Below, in pieces: positions 9,011 to 17,603 of a stretch of 64,000 nt of DNA. This stretch comes from Comamonas sp. (GTDB taxonomy: Bacteria > Pseudomonadota > Gammaproteobacteria > Burkholderiales > Burkholderiaceae_C). The translations under genes and the position numbers were made by a program. How positions within the stretch are numbered: the first letter of the stretch is position 1; the number at the start of each line of letters is the position of its first letter. The notes beneath the pieces were generated by a model. That model did no database searches. It saw nothing but the letters and a program-made list of their open reading frames with translations, and was not told where the DNA came from. Location of the stretch: assembly GCA_031277805.1 (NCBI GenBank), contig JAITLR010000007.1, forward strand, positions 248,001 to 312,000, read 5' to 3'.

Positions 9011-9799
9011 TTATTGTGCTGCCCAGCCACCATCCATATTCCAGGCCACGCCGCGCACATTGTTGCCAGCGGCTGAGCAGAAGAAGACGGCCAGTTCGCC
9101 GAGCTCTTCGGGTGTGGTGAACTGCATGGAGGGCTCTTTCTCGCCCAGCAACTGCTTGGTGGCTTCTTCGTTGGAGATGCCTTGAGCGGCCGCCTTGGCA
9201 TCCACCTGCTTTTGCACCAAGGGCGTCAGCACCCAGCCGGGGCAGATGGCGTTGCAGGTAATCCCGGTGGTGGCATTTTCCAGCGCCGTCACCTTGGTCA
9301 GACCCACGATGCCATGCTTGGCTGCGACATAGGCAGATTTTTGCGCCGAGCCGACCAGACCATGGACGGAGGCCACATTGATGATGCGGCCCCAATTGGC
9401 CTGCTGCATGGAGGGTAGGGCCAGGCGGGTGGTGTGAAAAGCGCTGCTGAGGTTGATGGCGATGATGGAGTCCCACTTTTCTATGGGAAAGTCCTCGATG
9501 GCGGCCACATGCTGAATGCCGGCGTTGTTGACCAGGATGTCCACTCGGCCGAACTCTGCGGCTGCGTATTTCATCATGGCTTCAATTTCGGCGGCTTTAC
9601 TCATGTCGGCGCCGTGATAGCCAACCTGGATACCAGCTGCTTTGCCCGCTTCCTGAACCTGAGCCTTGGGGGATTCCACATCACCAAAGCCGTTGAGAAC
9701 AATATTGGCGCCCTGGCGAGCCAGAGCGATAGCGATACCGAGGCCGATTCCGCTGGTCGATCCCGTCACGAGAGCGGTTTTGCCTTTCAACATGGACAT
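9011..9799 (-). CDS. bdhA: 3-hydroxybutyrate dehydrogenase (short-chain dehydrogenase)
   Basis: 262 residues. It interconverts (R)-3-hydroxybutyrate and acetoacetate with NAD, a step in polyhydroxybutyrate breakdown. The Rossmann motif TGSTSGIGLG, the NNAGIQH motif, the catalytic Ser (INVASVHGLVGS) and YVAAK are present. CNAICPGWVLTPLVQKQ and the C-terminal GVAWNMDGGW are diagnostic of the BDH subgroup among SDRs. It is transcribed alone, divergently from the alpha/beta hydrolase gene at 9869. Confidence 0.92.
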   Translation of the reverse strand: MSMLKGKTALVTGSTSGIGLGIAIALARQGANIVLNGFGDVESPKAQVQEAGKAAGIQVGYHGADMSKAAEIEAMMKYAAAEFGRVDILVNNAGIQHVAAIEDFPIEKWDSIIAINLSSAFHTTRLALPSMQQANWGRIINVASVHGLVGSAQKSAYVAAKHGIVGLTKVTALENATTGITCNAICPGWVLTPLVQKQVDAKAAAQGISNEEATKQLLGEKEPSMQFTTPEELGELAVFFCSAAGNNVRGVAWNMDGGWAAQ

Positions 9800-9868
9800 A
9801 CAAGGTCTCCGAATGAATTACGATGCGACGACAGCCATTATCGGCTCCGGTTTCCCCAACGCGCTCCC

Positions 9869-10885
9869 ATGAATCAACCTACGCTGAATTACGTATCGTG
9901 TCCCGGAGCTTCCGCCGTTGCTCCCAGCTGGGCCAGTGCCCAGCGTCGTCAAGAGATTGCCAGCCAACCCCAGGGTTTGCACCGGATGGCTTACTGGGAA
10001 TGGAACCTTACCGGCAATCCAAGACATCCGCATGTCATCGTCTGTGCGCATGGGCTCTCGCGCCAGGGGCGCGACTTTGATGTACTGGCCCGTGAGCTCA
10101 GCCGTTTTGCACGCGTGATCTGTCCTGATGTGGTGGGGCGTGGTGAAAGTGACTGGCTGGCTGACTCCAAGGCCTATCAGGTTCCTGTGTATGCCGCCGA
10201 CATGCTGGCATTGCTGGCCCAGTTGCATGCGCAGGCCCCGATCGAGACCCTGGACTGGGTGGGTACCAGCATGGGAGGGCTGATCGGAATGGGAATCGCG
10301 GGCCAGCCGGGTCTGCCATTGCCCGTATCGGTACGCAAACTGGTGCTCAACGACGTGGGGCCGGTGATCGAGTGGGGGTCGCTGGAGCGCATTGCCTCCT
10401 ACTTGGGAAAAAGCTTGCAATTTCCCAACTTTGAGAGCGCCGCGGCCGCCATGCGCTTGATTTCCCAGGGGTTTGGCCCACATAGCGATGAGCAGTGGAA
10501 GCAGCTGTCGCGAGCCATGGTCAAGCCGCTGTCTGAAGGCTGCGTGGTTCTGCACTATGACCCTCGCATCGCCGAACCCATGGCCGGCATGACGCATGAG
10601 ATGGCCAAGGCTGGTGAAGTGCTGCTCTGGCAGCTGTATGACCAGCTTCAGGCACAGGTTTTGCTTGTTCGTGGAGCGGACTCCGATCTGTTGTCCCAAG
10701 CCACAGCACAAAGCATGGCGCAGCGAGGGCCTAGAGCGCGCTGCGTGGAGTTGGAAGGTGTGGGCCATGCCCCCACATTGGTGGCTCCCGGCCAGGTTGA
10801 GTTGATACGAGAATTTTTACAAGGGGATTCGGATCTGCCTGCACGTTTGAGTCTTGTGCAGCAGGCCCAAGAGGAAGCTGAATGA
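9869..10885 (+). CDS. Alpha/beta hydrolase coupled to relA
   Basis: 338 residues from ATG 9869. The open frame continues upstream only through the divergent promoter and the bdhA start. It has the alpha/beta-hydrolase layout: HVIVCAHGLSRQGRDFD (oxyanion region), the nucleophile elbow GTSMGG near residue 136, and the late acid/His pair in LLVRGADSDLL and GVGHAPTL. The substrate is unknown; ester or lactone hydrolysis is only a class guess. Its TGA overlaps the ATG of relA by four bases (ATGA), so the two genes are translationally coupled. Confidence 0.85.
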   Translation: MNQPTLNYVSCPGASAVAPSWASAQRRQEIASQPQGLHRMAYWEWNLTGNPRHPHVIVCAHGLSRQGRDFDVLARELSRFARVICPDVVGRGESDWLADSKAYQVPVYAADMLALLAQLHAQAPIETLDWVGTSMGGLIGMGIAGQPGLPLPVSVRKLVLNDVGPVIEWGSLERIASYLGKSLQFPNFESAAAAMRLISQGFGPHSDEQWKQLSRAMVKPLSEGCVVLHYDPRIAEPMAGMTHEMAKAGEVLLWQLYDQLQAQVLLVRGADSDLLSQATAQSMAQRGPRARCVELEGVGHAPTLVAPGQVELIREFLQGDSDLPARLSLVQQAQEEAE

Positions 10886-13113
10886 AGACCAGCGACACCG
10901 TAAACACCTTTTCTGATGCCGCGCCCAAGCTCACGGAGCTCACTCCTGACCTGATCAAGGCGACGTCTGAAATTCTGCCCGGCCAGGTCAATGCGCTGGC
11001 GCGTGCTCGTGCATTCGCCGAGCCTTTGATTGCCGGTGAGACCATGGAAACCGGGGAGAACACCCTGGCTCACGCCGATGCCGTGGCGGCCATTCTGAAG
11101 AAGATCGGTGGCTCGGAAACCATCCAGGCCGCAATCTATCTGGTGCATGCCAGCGTGCACCTGAACAAGCCGCAGGAAGTCATTGCCAAGGCTTTTGGCG
11201 ATAACTTTGCTACGTTGGCAGTTGAAACCATCAAGCTCATCCGTGTGCAGCAGCAGGCGCGTGATGCCGAGCTCAGCTCCCAGCATGTGGATGATGTGGC
11301 GGCTCAGACCGAGAACGTGCGCAAAATGCTGCTGGGCTTCTCGCGCGATCTGCGCGTCGTGCTGCTGCGGCTGGCCTCCCGGCTGCAGACCCTGCGTTTT
11401 TATGCGGCGCAAAAGAGTTCGGTCTCGCCCAGTATTGCGCGTGAGGCGCTTTATGTATTCGCACCGCTGGCCAACCGGCTGGGCATTTGGCAGATCAAGT
11501 GGGAGCTGGAAGACCTGGCTTTCCGCTTTCTGGAACCCGAAACCTATCGCGAAGTTGCACGCCTGCTGGATGAAAAGCGGGTAGAGCGTGAAGCCTATAT
11601 GGAGCAGATGCGCGGTCGGCTGGAAGCTGATCTGCGCGCGCACAGCATCAGTGCCACCGTTCAGGGACGACCCAAACATATCTACAGCATCGTCAAGAAG
11701 ATGCGTGGCAAGTCGTTGAGCTTTGATCAGCTGTTCGACATTCGCGCCATGCGAGTGGTCGTGCCCACGGTCAAGGACTGCTATGCCGCATTGTCCTGGG
11801 TGCACGAGCAATTCACGCCGCTGGAAAAAGAGTTTGACGACTATATAGCCAGGCCCAAGCCCAATGGCTACCAGTCGCTGCATACCGTGGTGCGTGACGA
11901 GACGGGCCGCACCATCGAGATTCAGATCCGCACTCAGGCCATGCATGACCATGCCGAGCATGGCGTGGCGGCGCACTGGGCCTATAAGGAAGCAGGAACC
12001 AAGGGCTACAGCGGAGTCTCTGCCTCCAGCGAATATGACGCCAAGATTGCCGTGCTGCGCCAACTGTTGGCCTGGGGCAGCGATCTGGCTGGCACCAGCC
12101 AGCGTGGACTTTTCGATGACCGTATCTATGTGCTGACACCTGATGCCGCAGTGATCGAGCTGCCGCAGGGGGCGACCCCTGTGGACTTTGCCTATTCCGT
12201 CCATACAAGTCTGGGCCACCGCTGCCGTGGTGCCCGTGTGGATGGCGTCATGGTCCCCTTGAACACGCCGCTGCAAAGTGGTCAGACCATTGATATCAAC
12301 ACCGCGAAGGAAGATCGTCCGTCGCGTGACTGGCTCAACGCGGATCTGGGCTACCTTGTCAGCAATCGTGCCAAGGCCAAGGTGCGAGCTTGGTTCAATG
12401 CCCAGGCCACACATGAGACGGTCTCGCGTGGGCGTGAATCGGTAGAAAAACTGCTGCAGCGAGAAGGCAAGACGGCCGTCAAGCTGGAAGAGTTGGCGGC
12501 ACAACTGGGTTTCAAGTCGGCAGAAGCCTTGTTTGAGGTAGTGGGCAAGGATGCGTATTCGCTGCGCAATATCGAATCGGTGCTGCGCCCTGTCGAAGAG
12601 CATCCGCCCGAGGAAGAGTTCACGTTGGTGCGCAAGGCCAAAAGCACGGACTCGCCCAAAGGGGGGGTGCTGGTGGTCGGCGTGGACTCGCTGATGACGC
12701 AGCTGGCCAAATGTTGTCGTCCAGCGCCTCCTGATGAGATCGCAGGCTTTGTGACGCGAGGCAAGGGTGTGAGTGTGCACCGCTGCGACTGCTCCAACTT
12801 CCGCGAAATGTCAGCCAAGAACCCCGAGCGGGTGATCGAGGTGGGCTGGGATCTGCCCAAGAACGTGGAAAAGGGTGGAGCGCTCTATCCAGTCGATGTC
12901 TCGGTCGAAGCGGCTGACCGTCAGGGCTTGCTGCGGGATATTTCGGATGTCTTTGCGCGTGAGAAAACCAATGTCATCGGTGTGCAGACCCAGTCTGTCA
13001 AGGGAACGGCCTGGATGACATTCACCGTGGAGGTGGCTGACGCGGGGCGGCTGAACAAAGTGCTGGGAATTGTGGGTAGCGTCTCGGGTGTGCGGTCTGC
13101 AAGAAGGCGCTGA
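10882..13113 (+). CDS. relA: GTP pyrophosphokinase RelA (ppGpp synthetase)
   Basis: 743 residues. It makes (p)ppGpp on the ribosome under amino-acid starvation. The N-terminal hydrolase-like domain is degenerate: the metal-binding HD pair is replaced (AIYLVHAS, His89-Ala90), which in this family means no hydrolase activity. The synthetase has RPKHIYSIVKKM and, around residue 315, the EFDDYIARPKPNGYQSLHT block; the acidic EFDD form marks RelA rather than bifunctional SpoT (RxKD). A TGS domain lies near 411-475, a conserved Cys/His region near 605-640 and a C-terminal ACT domain near 670-743. It overlaps the upstream hydrolase gene by 4 bp. Confidence 0.95.
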   Translation: MKTSDTVNTFSDAAPKLTELTPDLIKATSEILPGQVNALARARAFAEPLIAGETMETGENTLAHADAVAAILKKIGGSETIQAAIYLVHASVHLNKPQEVIAKAFGDNFATLAVETIKLIRVQQQARDAELSSQHVDDVAAQTENVRKMLLGFSRDLRVVLLRLASRLQTLRFYAAQKSSVSPSIAREALYVFAPLANRLGIWQIKWELEDLAFRFLEPETYREVARLLDEKRVEREAYMEQMRGRLEADLRAHSISATVQGRPKHIYSIVKKMRGKSLSFDQLFDIRAMRVVVPTVKDCYAALSWVHEQFTPLEKEFDDYIARPKPNGYQSLHTVVRDETGRTIEIQIRTQAMHDHAEHGVAAHWAYKEAGTKGYSGVSASSEYDAKIAVLRQLLAWGSDLAGTSQRGLFDDRIYVLTPDAAVIELPQGATPVDFAYSVHTSLGHRCRGARVDGVMVPLNTPLQSGQTIDINTAKEDRPSRDWLNADLGYLVSNRAKAKVRAWFNAQATHETVSRGRESVEKLLQREGKTAVKLEELAAQLGFKSAEALFEVVGKDAYSLRNIESVLRPVEEHPPEEEFTLVRKAKSTDSPKGGVLVVGVDSLMTQLAKCCRPAPPDEIAGFVTRGKGVSVHRCDCSNFREMSAKNPERVIEVGWDLPKNVEKGGALYPVDVSVEAADRQGLLRDISDVFAREKTNVIGVQTQSVKGTAWMTFTVEVADAGRLNKVLGIVGSVSGVRSARRR

Positions 13114-13168
13114 TGGCAGTTTGTGAGCAAAAAGCTTTCGCTCTCAAAAAATGAGTGAAAACCCATGC

Positions 13169-13174
13169 TACAAT
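13169..13174 (+). promoter_or_regulatory. Likely -10 element of the tRNA-Val promoter
   Basis: TACAAT lies 20 bases before the first tRNA base, in the gap between the relA stop and the tRNA. The -35 element is not obvious. Confidence 0.4.
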
Positions 13175-13193
13175 TGCTTCATCGAACGAACAC

Positions 13194-13270
13194 AGGCGCG
13201 TAGCTCAGCTGGTTAGAGCACCACCTTGACATGGTGGGGGTCGTTGGTTCGAGTCCAATCGCGCCTACCA
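13194..13270 (+). tRNA. tRNA-Val (anticodon GAC)
   Basis: A full 77-base cloverleaf. The acceptor stem AGGCGCG pairs with CGCGCCT. The D arm is AGCTCAGCTGGTTAGAGC. The anticodon stem CCACC/GGTGG encloses TTGACAT, with GAC at 13228-13230. The T arm contains GGTTCGAGTCC, then discriminator A and an encoded CCA. It is followed by its own terminator and by accessory DNA, so its 3' end is a plausible integration landmark. Confidence 0.97.
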
Positions 13271-13302
13271 AACATCGCAAGCAAGACCAGAGCTTGCCGC
13301 AG

Positions 13303-13330
13303 AAATGCCCGCTGATAAGCGGGCATTTTT
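13303..13330 (+). terminator. Rho-independent terminator after tRNA-Val
   Basis: AAATGCCCGCT (13303-13313) pairs with AGCGGGCATTT (13318-13328) across a GATA loop and is followed by more T residues. It lies 32 bases after the tRNA CCA. Confidence 0.85.
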
Positions 13331-13344
13331 GTTTGTGCGGTATG

Positions 13345-14093
13345 AAGCGTTTTGAGATTTAACGTGATTGATCACAGCTGATGCCAACGTGATGACAGCA
13401 GCGAAGCTGCTGTCTTTCTTGTCGCTGCGCATTGCAATGCGCTTGAACTCCTTGAGCTCGCAAAAGAAGCTCTTTATCAGGTGTCGCCACTTGTAGATCT
13501 CCACATCACTCTGCAAGGGCATTCGGCGATTGGATTTTTGTGCAATTGCCGCTTGGCAGCCCTGTGTAACCAATCTGCATCAAATGCTTTGTCGGCCAGC
13601 AGTGCCAGCAGAGCGACACCTTCGAGCAACCGCTCCAAGTGTTGGAGATCATGCCTTTGGCCTGGTAGTAAAACAAATCGGATCATGTTCCCAAGAGCGT
13701 TTGCCAGCGCCAGTGTCTTGGTGCTCAAACCACCTCGGCTACAGCCTATGGCCTGACCCGCAGGCCCCCTTTGGGGCCCTGACCATACCTGTGCACTCGC
13801 ACAATCGTTGTATCCACCATGGCGTATTCCCTGTCCGGTTGATCGCTGGCCGCATCAAACAGCTTTTGAAAAACGTCGGCTTTGACCCAGTCGCGAAGCC
13901 GCTTGAAGACGGCGCTCCACTTGCCAAATTCAGGTGGTGAATCTCGCAAAGCGCTGCCTGTACGTGCAACCCAAAGCACTGCTTCCAAGAACAGTCGATT
14001 GCTGGAGCTGCCGCGTGCTCGGTCCTCAACCTTCCTTAAACACAATGGCCTCATACGAGCCCATTGTTCATCTGTCAAAACGTATCGCATCAC
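13345..14093 (-). pseudogene. IS5-family transposase, frame-disrupted
   Basis: Three minus-strand frames must be joined. The first (14093-13746) starts MMRYVLTDEQWARMRPLC and carries the helix-turn-helix region and DTTIVRVHRYGQGPKGG. The second (from about 13745) has AIGCSRGGLSTKTLALANAL, LLPGQRHD and LLADKAFDADWL. The third (from about 13560) has CQAAIAQKSNRRMP, YKWRHLIKSFFCELKEFKRI and the C-terminal AAVITLASAVI. The first junction is a -1 shift next to CCCCAAAGGGGG and could be programmed, as in some IS427-group elements. The second shift has no such excuse and, with loss of the natural stop, indicates decay. Confidence 0.8.
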
Positions 14094-14145
14094 TGCGCAA
14101 TTGTTACGTTGCCACGGAGATAAAAATCAAATCTCAACAGGCCCT
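13345..14145 (-). mobile_element. Decayed IS5-family (IS427-like) insertion sequence
   Basis: An element of about 800 bp bounded by imperfect terminal inverted repeats. Reading inward, the right end is GCGTTTTGAGATTT (13347-13360) and the left end, on the minus strand, is GGGCCTGTTGAGATTTG (complement of 14128-14144). Between them lies a DDE transposase reading frame broken into three parts. Length, ends and protein fit the small IS5-family IS427 group. A clear target duplication is not visible. Confidence 0.8.
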
Positions 14146-14496
14146 AGTACATCGTTTCGAAGCAGGACCGAGGGCTGACCCGAGCTGACGCGCTTCTATG
14201 CGGCGCGAATGCATGCAAGGACGATAGAGCTCCCGACGATCCGCATACCGTTCCTGACCCATCCCGGCGGGGAGGGGCAGCACACTGAAGCTGCGGCGCA
14301 GGCTATCGCCAAATAGCCCCCTGTCGGGGCCAGTTCTGGAGGGCAGCCGCCGGTGTACCTTAATCTCGGGTCCGACGCGCCCCGACTCGCTCAGTCTGCA
14401 TTTCAAGCGGCACTCGCAAACATAGAAATTCGTTGTAAGCTTTCGCAGTCGACGGATTTCGATGGACGCTGCAATCCATGACAGAGGGAGCTTGTT
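14146..14496. other. Unassigned gap between IS remnant and egtB
   Basis: 351 bp with no convincing gene. A minus-strand frame of 90 codons (14134-14406) runs through it into the IS end; it is very Arg/Ser-rich, has no ribosome site and no family resemblance, so I treat it as chance. The egtB promoter should lie in the last 100 bp. Confidence 0.4.
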
Positions 14497-15675
14497 TTGA
14501 CGTCAAGTGCAGAGGGCTACGCTTGTCCCCCCATGTTGACCGAACTGCTGTGGGAGACGCGAGCCCGGTCCCTCGCCTTGGCCGCGCCGCTGTCGGACGA
14601 GGACGCGCAACTGCAGTCCATGCCCGATGCCAGCCCGGCGAAATGGCATCTCGCGCACACGACCTGGTTCTTTGAGACCCTGGTGCTGCAGCCTCATCTG
14701 CCGGATTACTGCGTCTTTGACGAACTCTGGCCGCGCCTGTTCAATTCCTATTACGAGAGCCTGGGGCCGCGCCATGCGCGCCCTCAACGCGGCCTGCTGA
14801 GTCGGCCTGGGCTTGCCGAGGTCAAGGCCTACCGCCAGCACGTGGACACGGCCTTGGCCGACTTGCTGCCGTTTGCACCAAACGAGGCCCGTACGCTGAT
14901 CGAACTGGGCTGCCACCACGAGCAGCAACACCAGGAGCTGCTGCTGACAGACATCCTGCATGCCTTCTCGTGCAACCCTTTGCTACCTGCGTATCAATCG
15001 TCGCGGCCAGAACCAGCCCGCGCACCGTCCCAGGCCTGGCTGAAGCACGTGGGTGGCATCGTTGACATCGGCCACGGTGGCCCAGGCTTTGCCTTTGACA
15101 ACGAAGGGCCGCGGCACCGTGCGCTGCTTGAACCTTTCGAGATCGCCAATCGTCTTGTCACCTGTGGCGAGTTCGCCGACTTCATCGCCTCGGGCGGCTA
15201 CCGTGAGCCGCTGTTGTGGCTGTCCGACGGCTGGGCGGCCGTGCAGGCCCAAGGCTGGCAGCGGCCGACCTACTGGCAGGAGGACGGTAGTGTCTTCGGC
15301 CTGCAGGGCGTCCAGCCGCTGGACCCTGATGCGCCCGTCATGCAGCTCAGCTTCTACGAGGCTTGCGCCTACGCAGAATGGGCCGGTGCGCGGCTACCGA
15401 CCGAGTTCGAGTGGGAGGCTGCGTCAGCGCTGACAGATTTCGAGCAGGCCGACGATCAAGCCTGGCAGTGGACGCGCTCGAGCTATGCGCCCTATCCCGG
15501 CTTCCGGCCCGGAGCCGGTGCTGTGAAAGAGTACAACGGCAAATTCATGGTCGGCCAGCAGGTGCTGCGCGGCGGCAGCCTTGCGACGCCACCTGGCCAT
15601 GCACGACCCAGCTATCGCAATTTCTTTCCGCCGGCAGCGCGCTGGCAGTTCAGTGGATTGAGGCTCGCACGATGA
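14497..15675 (+). CDS. egtB: Ergothioneine biosynthesis sulfoxide synthase EgtB
   Basis: 392 residues. EgtB is a non-heme iron enzyme that joins a thiol donor to trimethyl-histidine with oxygen. The DinB-like N-terminal half has KWHLAHTTWFFE (His51/His54) and CHHEQQHQE (His141 and His145), giving the three-His iron site. The C-terminal half is a formylglycine-generating-enzyme fold, with QLSFYEACAYAEWAGARLPT, EFEWEAA, WQWTRSSYAPYPGF and the end RPSYRNFFPPAARWQFSGLR. The TTG immediately upstream of 14497 is ignored; the product starts MTSSAEGY. It overlaps egtD by four bases. Confidence 0.92.
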   Translation: MTSSAEGYACPPMLTELLWETRARSLALAAPLSDEDAQLQSMPDASPAKWHLAHTTWFFETLVLQPHLPDYCVFDELWPRLFNSYYESLGPRHARPQRGLLSRPGLAEVKAYRQHVDTALADLLPFAPNEARTLIELGCHHEQQHQELLLTDILHAFSCNPLLPAYQSSRPEPARAPSQAWLKHVGGIVDIGHGGPGFAFDNEGPRHRALLEPFEIANRLVTCGEFADFIASGGYREPLLWLSDGWAAVQAQGWQRPTYWQEDGSVFGLQGVQPLDPDAPVMQLSFYEACAYAEWAGARLPTEFEWEAASALTDFEQADDQAWQWTRSSYAPYPGFRPGAGAVKEYNGKFMVGQQVLRGGSLATPPGHARPSYRNFFPPAARWQFSGLRLAR

Positions 15676-16691
15676 AACCCGCTATTGAATGGCAGCAATC
15701 CTGCGCCACGGCTGAGAACGAGCAGTTCGCGGCCGACCTGCACGTGGCACTGGCCCGTACACCCAAGGCGATCTCGCCCAAATACTTCTACGACGAGGCT
15801 GGCTCACGGCTGTTCGAGCAGATCTGCGAGCTGCCTGAGTATTACCCGACCCGAACCGAGCTCGCTCTGCTTGAGGCTCATGCCGCCGACATGGTCGAGC
15901 AGTTCGGACCCGGCGTGCAGCTCGTTGAGTACGGCGCTGGCGCCCTGCGCAAAGTGCGCCTGCTGCTGGACGCGATGCCGCACGACGGAGTGCAGTTTGT
16001 GCCGGTGGACATCTCCGGCTCGCACCTGCTGGCCGCCAGCGACGCGCTTGCGGCCGACTATCCCAGGTTGTCCATCCAACCCCTGGTCGCCGACTTCACG
16101 CGCCCACATACGCTGCCACCATGGCCCAAGGACTGCCGGCGCGTCGGCTTCTTTCCTGGCTCCAGCATCGGTAACTTCACGCCGGAGGAGGCCGACACTT
16201 TCCTGCGTCTGGCAGCCGACGAGTTGGCAGGCGGCGGACTGCTGATCGGTATCGACCTCGTGAAGGATGAGGCCACGCTGCACGCGGCCTACAACGACGC
16301 CGAGGGCGTGACGGCTGCCTTCAATCTGAACCTGCTGGAGCACGCCCGGCGTGTGCTGGGGGCCGAGTTCCCGCAAGACGGCTTTGAGCACTTGGCCTTC
16401 TATAACCCAGCCCACTGCCGCATCGAGATGCACCTGCGGGCGACACGGCCCCTGGCGCTGCAGGTCGGCGGCGAGATCTACGCCTTTGACGAGGGCGAGA
16501 CCCTGCACACCGAGCATTCGCACAAATACACGGTCGACGGCTTCCAGGCAATGGCCGTGCGCGCCGGCTTCAAGCCGGGCAAGGTGTGGACGGACGTTAA
16601 CGGTTGGTTCGCGGTGCTGTGGCTGGAGTCGGAAGGCGGCGAATATTCACCACGAGGGACGGCTGGACCTACCAGGGCCTGCGGCAGCTGA
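15672..16691 (+). CDS. egtD: L-histidine N-alpha-methyltransferase EgtD
   Basis: 339 residues from ATG 15672, which overlaps the egtB stop (ATGA). EgtD trimethylates histidine to hercynine with SAM, the first ergothioneine step. Family blocks seen: AISPKYFYDEAGSRLFEQIC, ELPEYYPTRTE, LVEYGAGALRKVRLLL (SAM loop), PVDISGSHL, VGFFPGSSIGNFTP, NLNLLEHARRVLGA, YNPAHCRIEMHL and TLHTEHSHKYT. The family normally ends shortly after FAVLWLES; here about 14 extra residues follow, possibly because the original stop was lost at the border with the degraded region. EgtA, EgtC and EgtE genes are not in the window. Confidence 0.93.
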   Translation: MKPAIEWQQSCATAENEQFAADLHVALARTPKAISPKYFYDEAGSRLFEQICELPEYYPTRTELALLEAHAADMVEQFGPGVQLVEYGAGALRKVRLLLDAMPHDGVQFVPVDISGSHLLAASDALAADYPRLSIQPLVADFTRPHTLPPWPKDCRRVGFFPGSSIGNFTPEEADTFLRLAADELAGGGLLIGIDLVKDEATLHAAYNDAEGVTAAFNLNLLEHARRVLGAEFPQDGFEHLAFYNPAHCRIEMHLRATRPLALQVGGEIYAFDEGETLHTEHSHKYTVDGFQAMAVRAGFKPGKVWTDVNGWFAVLWLESEGGEYSPRGTAGPTRACGS

Positions 16692-17603
16692 TTCGCTTTC
16701 GGCAGCTCGCGGCCAGCAGGTACGGTACGAGTGATCGGGCAGTCCAGCGGCGCGTTCGCGGCAATATGAGTGGGGGATCTATCGTGGACCGTGATTGACG
16801 GATGTGAGCTCGTCCGCCAGTGGTCGGGTCGCCAGAACCTCAGGGCCCAAATTTTGGGGGCGAGGCGACGGGCTTGGTGCTTGGTATCGGCCCAATTGGT
16901 CCCAGGTGCGAAATTGACTCGTCTTGATGGCAGCACCCATGCAAGGATTTCTTCGAGACGCATCTGATGAATCAGGTCACCAACCGAGTCGTAATCGCCA
17001 CCCAAGAAGGGGTGTACTGTTAGCGTTTTGGGCGCGAGGGTGTGCCAGGTAGTTGGGGCTGGCAGCGAGCACGAGTTGCACATCTTCTAGATGACGCGCC
17101 ATCATTGTTGAATCCGGCTGCGCGCGAAACTGGATCAAGGCGCACGAGGCAAAGCACAGCGTGCGCAGGATGTGTTGGCTCATGCGGATGTACCCAAGAA
17201 AACAGACCGAGGTTGTCTACCTGCCTAGGGCAGTCCAGGTGACTGGGTATGACTGAGCCAGAGCTGCAAAATTAGCAATTCACTGCTCTGGCTTGTGAGC
17301 AAAGACGGAGCGTGCTGCGTGGGGAAAAGGATGCGGGTGGCGTTGCGCATGAGTTGAAATGAGAAGTGACGCAACCGCGTCAGGAGCGACAAAATGGAAC
17401 TGTGCCGCAAATATTTCTTGTGTCCTCGCCACATCAGTGACCCAAGTCGCGAGGGGTGTTGGTGATCATGGTGACTGCCTCCCTTTTTGTAGAAGGGATT
17501 TGTCGATATCAAGCAAAGCGTCTGGAGGGCAGTGAGTGCTGATGCACTAGCAGCGAATGCTCTTCGTTTTAATTCAGTTCCCAATGTAGAAAGGCTCTAA
17601 CCT
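16692..17603. other. Gene-poor degraded region between egtD and cidA
   Basis: 912 bp with no intact gene I can support. Several minus-strand frames exist (16478-17083, 16977-17183, 17225-17584). Only a short part of one, near 17050-17150, resembles a protein family (LysR; listed separately). The cidA promoter should lie near 17500-17600. Confidence 0.5.
17040..17183 (-). pseudogene. Possible LysR-regulator remnant
   Basis: The minus-strand frame reads FRAQPDSTMMARHLEDVQLV then LAASPNYLAHP. This is like the LysR effector-domain segment (DSSLIARRLGDVRRVLVASP..YLA). No helix-turn-helix start and no proper C-terminus are found on either side, so if real it is a fragment. LysR regulators are often divergent from cidA/lrgA genes, which makes the position suggestive. 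Confidence 0.35.

Noticed and set aside
10648..12780. Minus-strand open frame of 710 codons opposite relA
   Set aside because: Antisense shadow of relA with His/Arg/Gln-rich composition and no family motifs.
14134..14406. Minus-strand 90-codon frame between the IS remnant and egtB
   Set aside because: Arg/Ser-rich, no ribosome site, runs into the IS end. No recognisable domain.
17225..17584. 119-codon minus-strand frame upstream of cidA
   Set aside because: Composition is Ser/Leu/His-rich without domain character; it overlaps the expected cidA promoter region.
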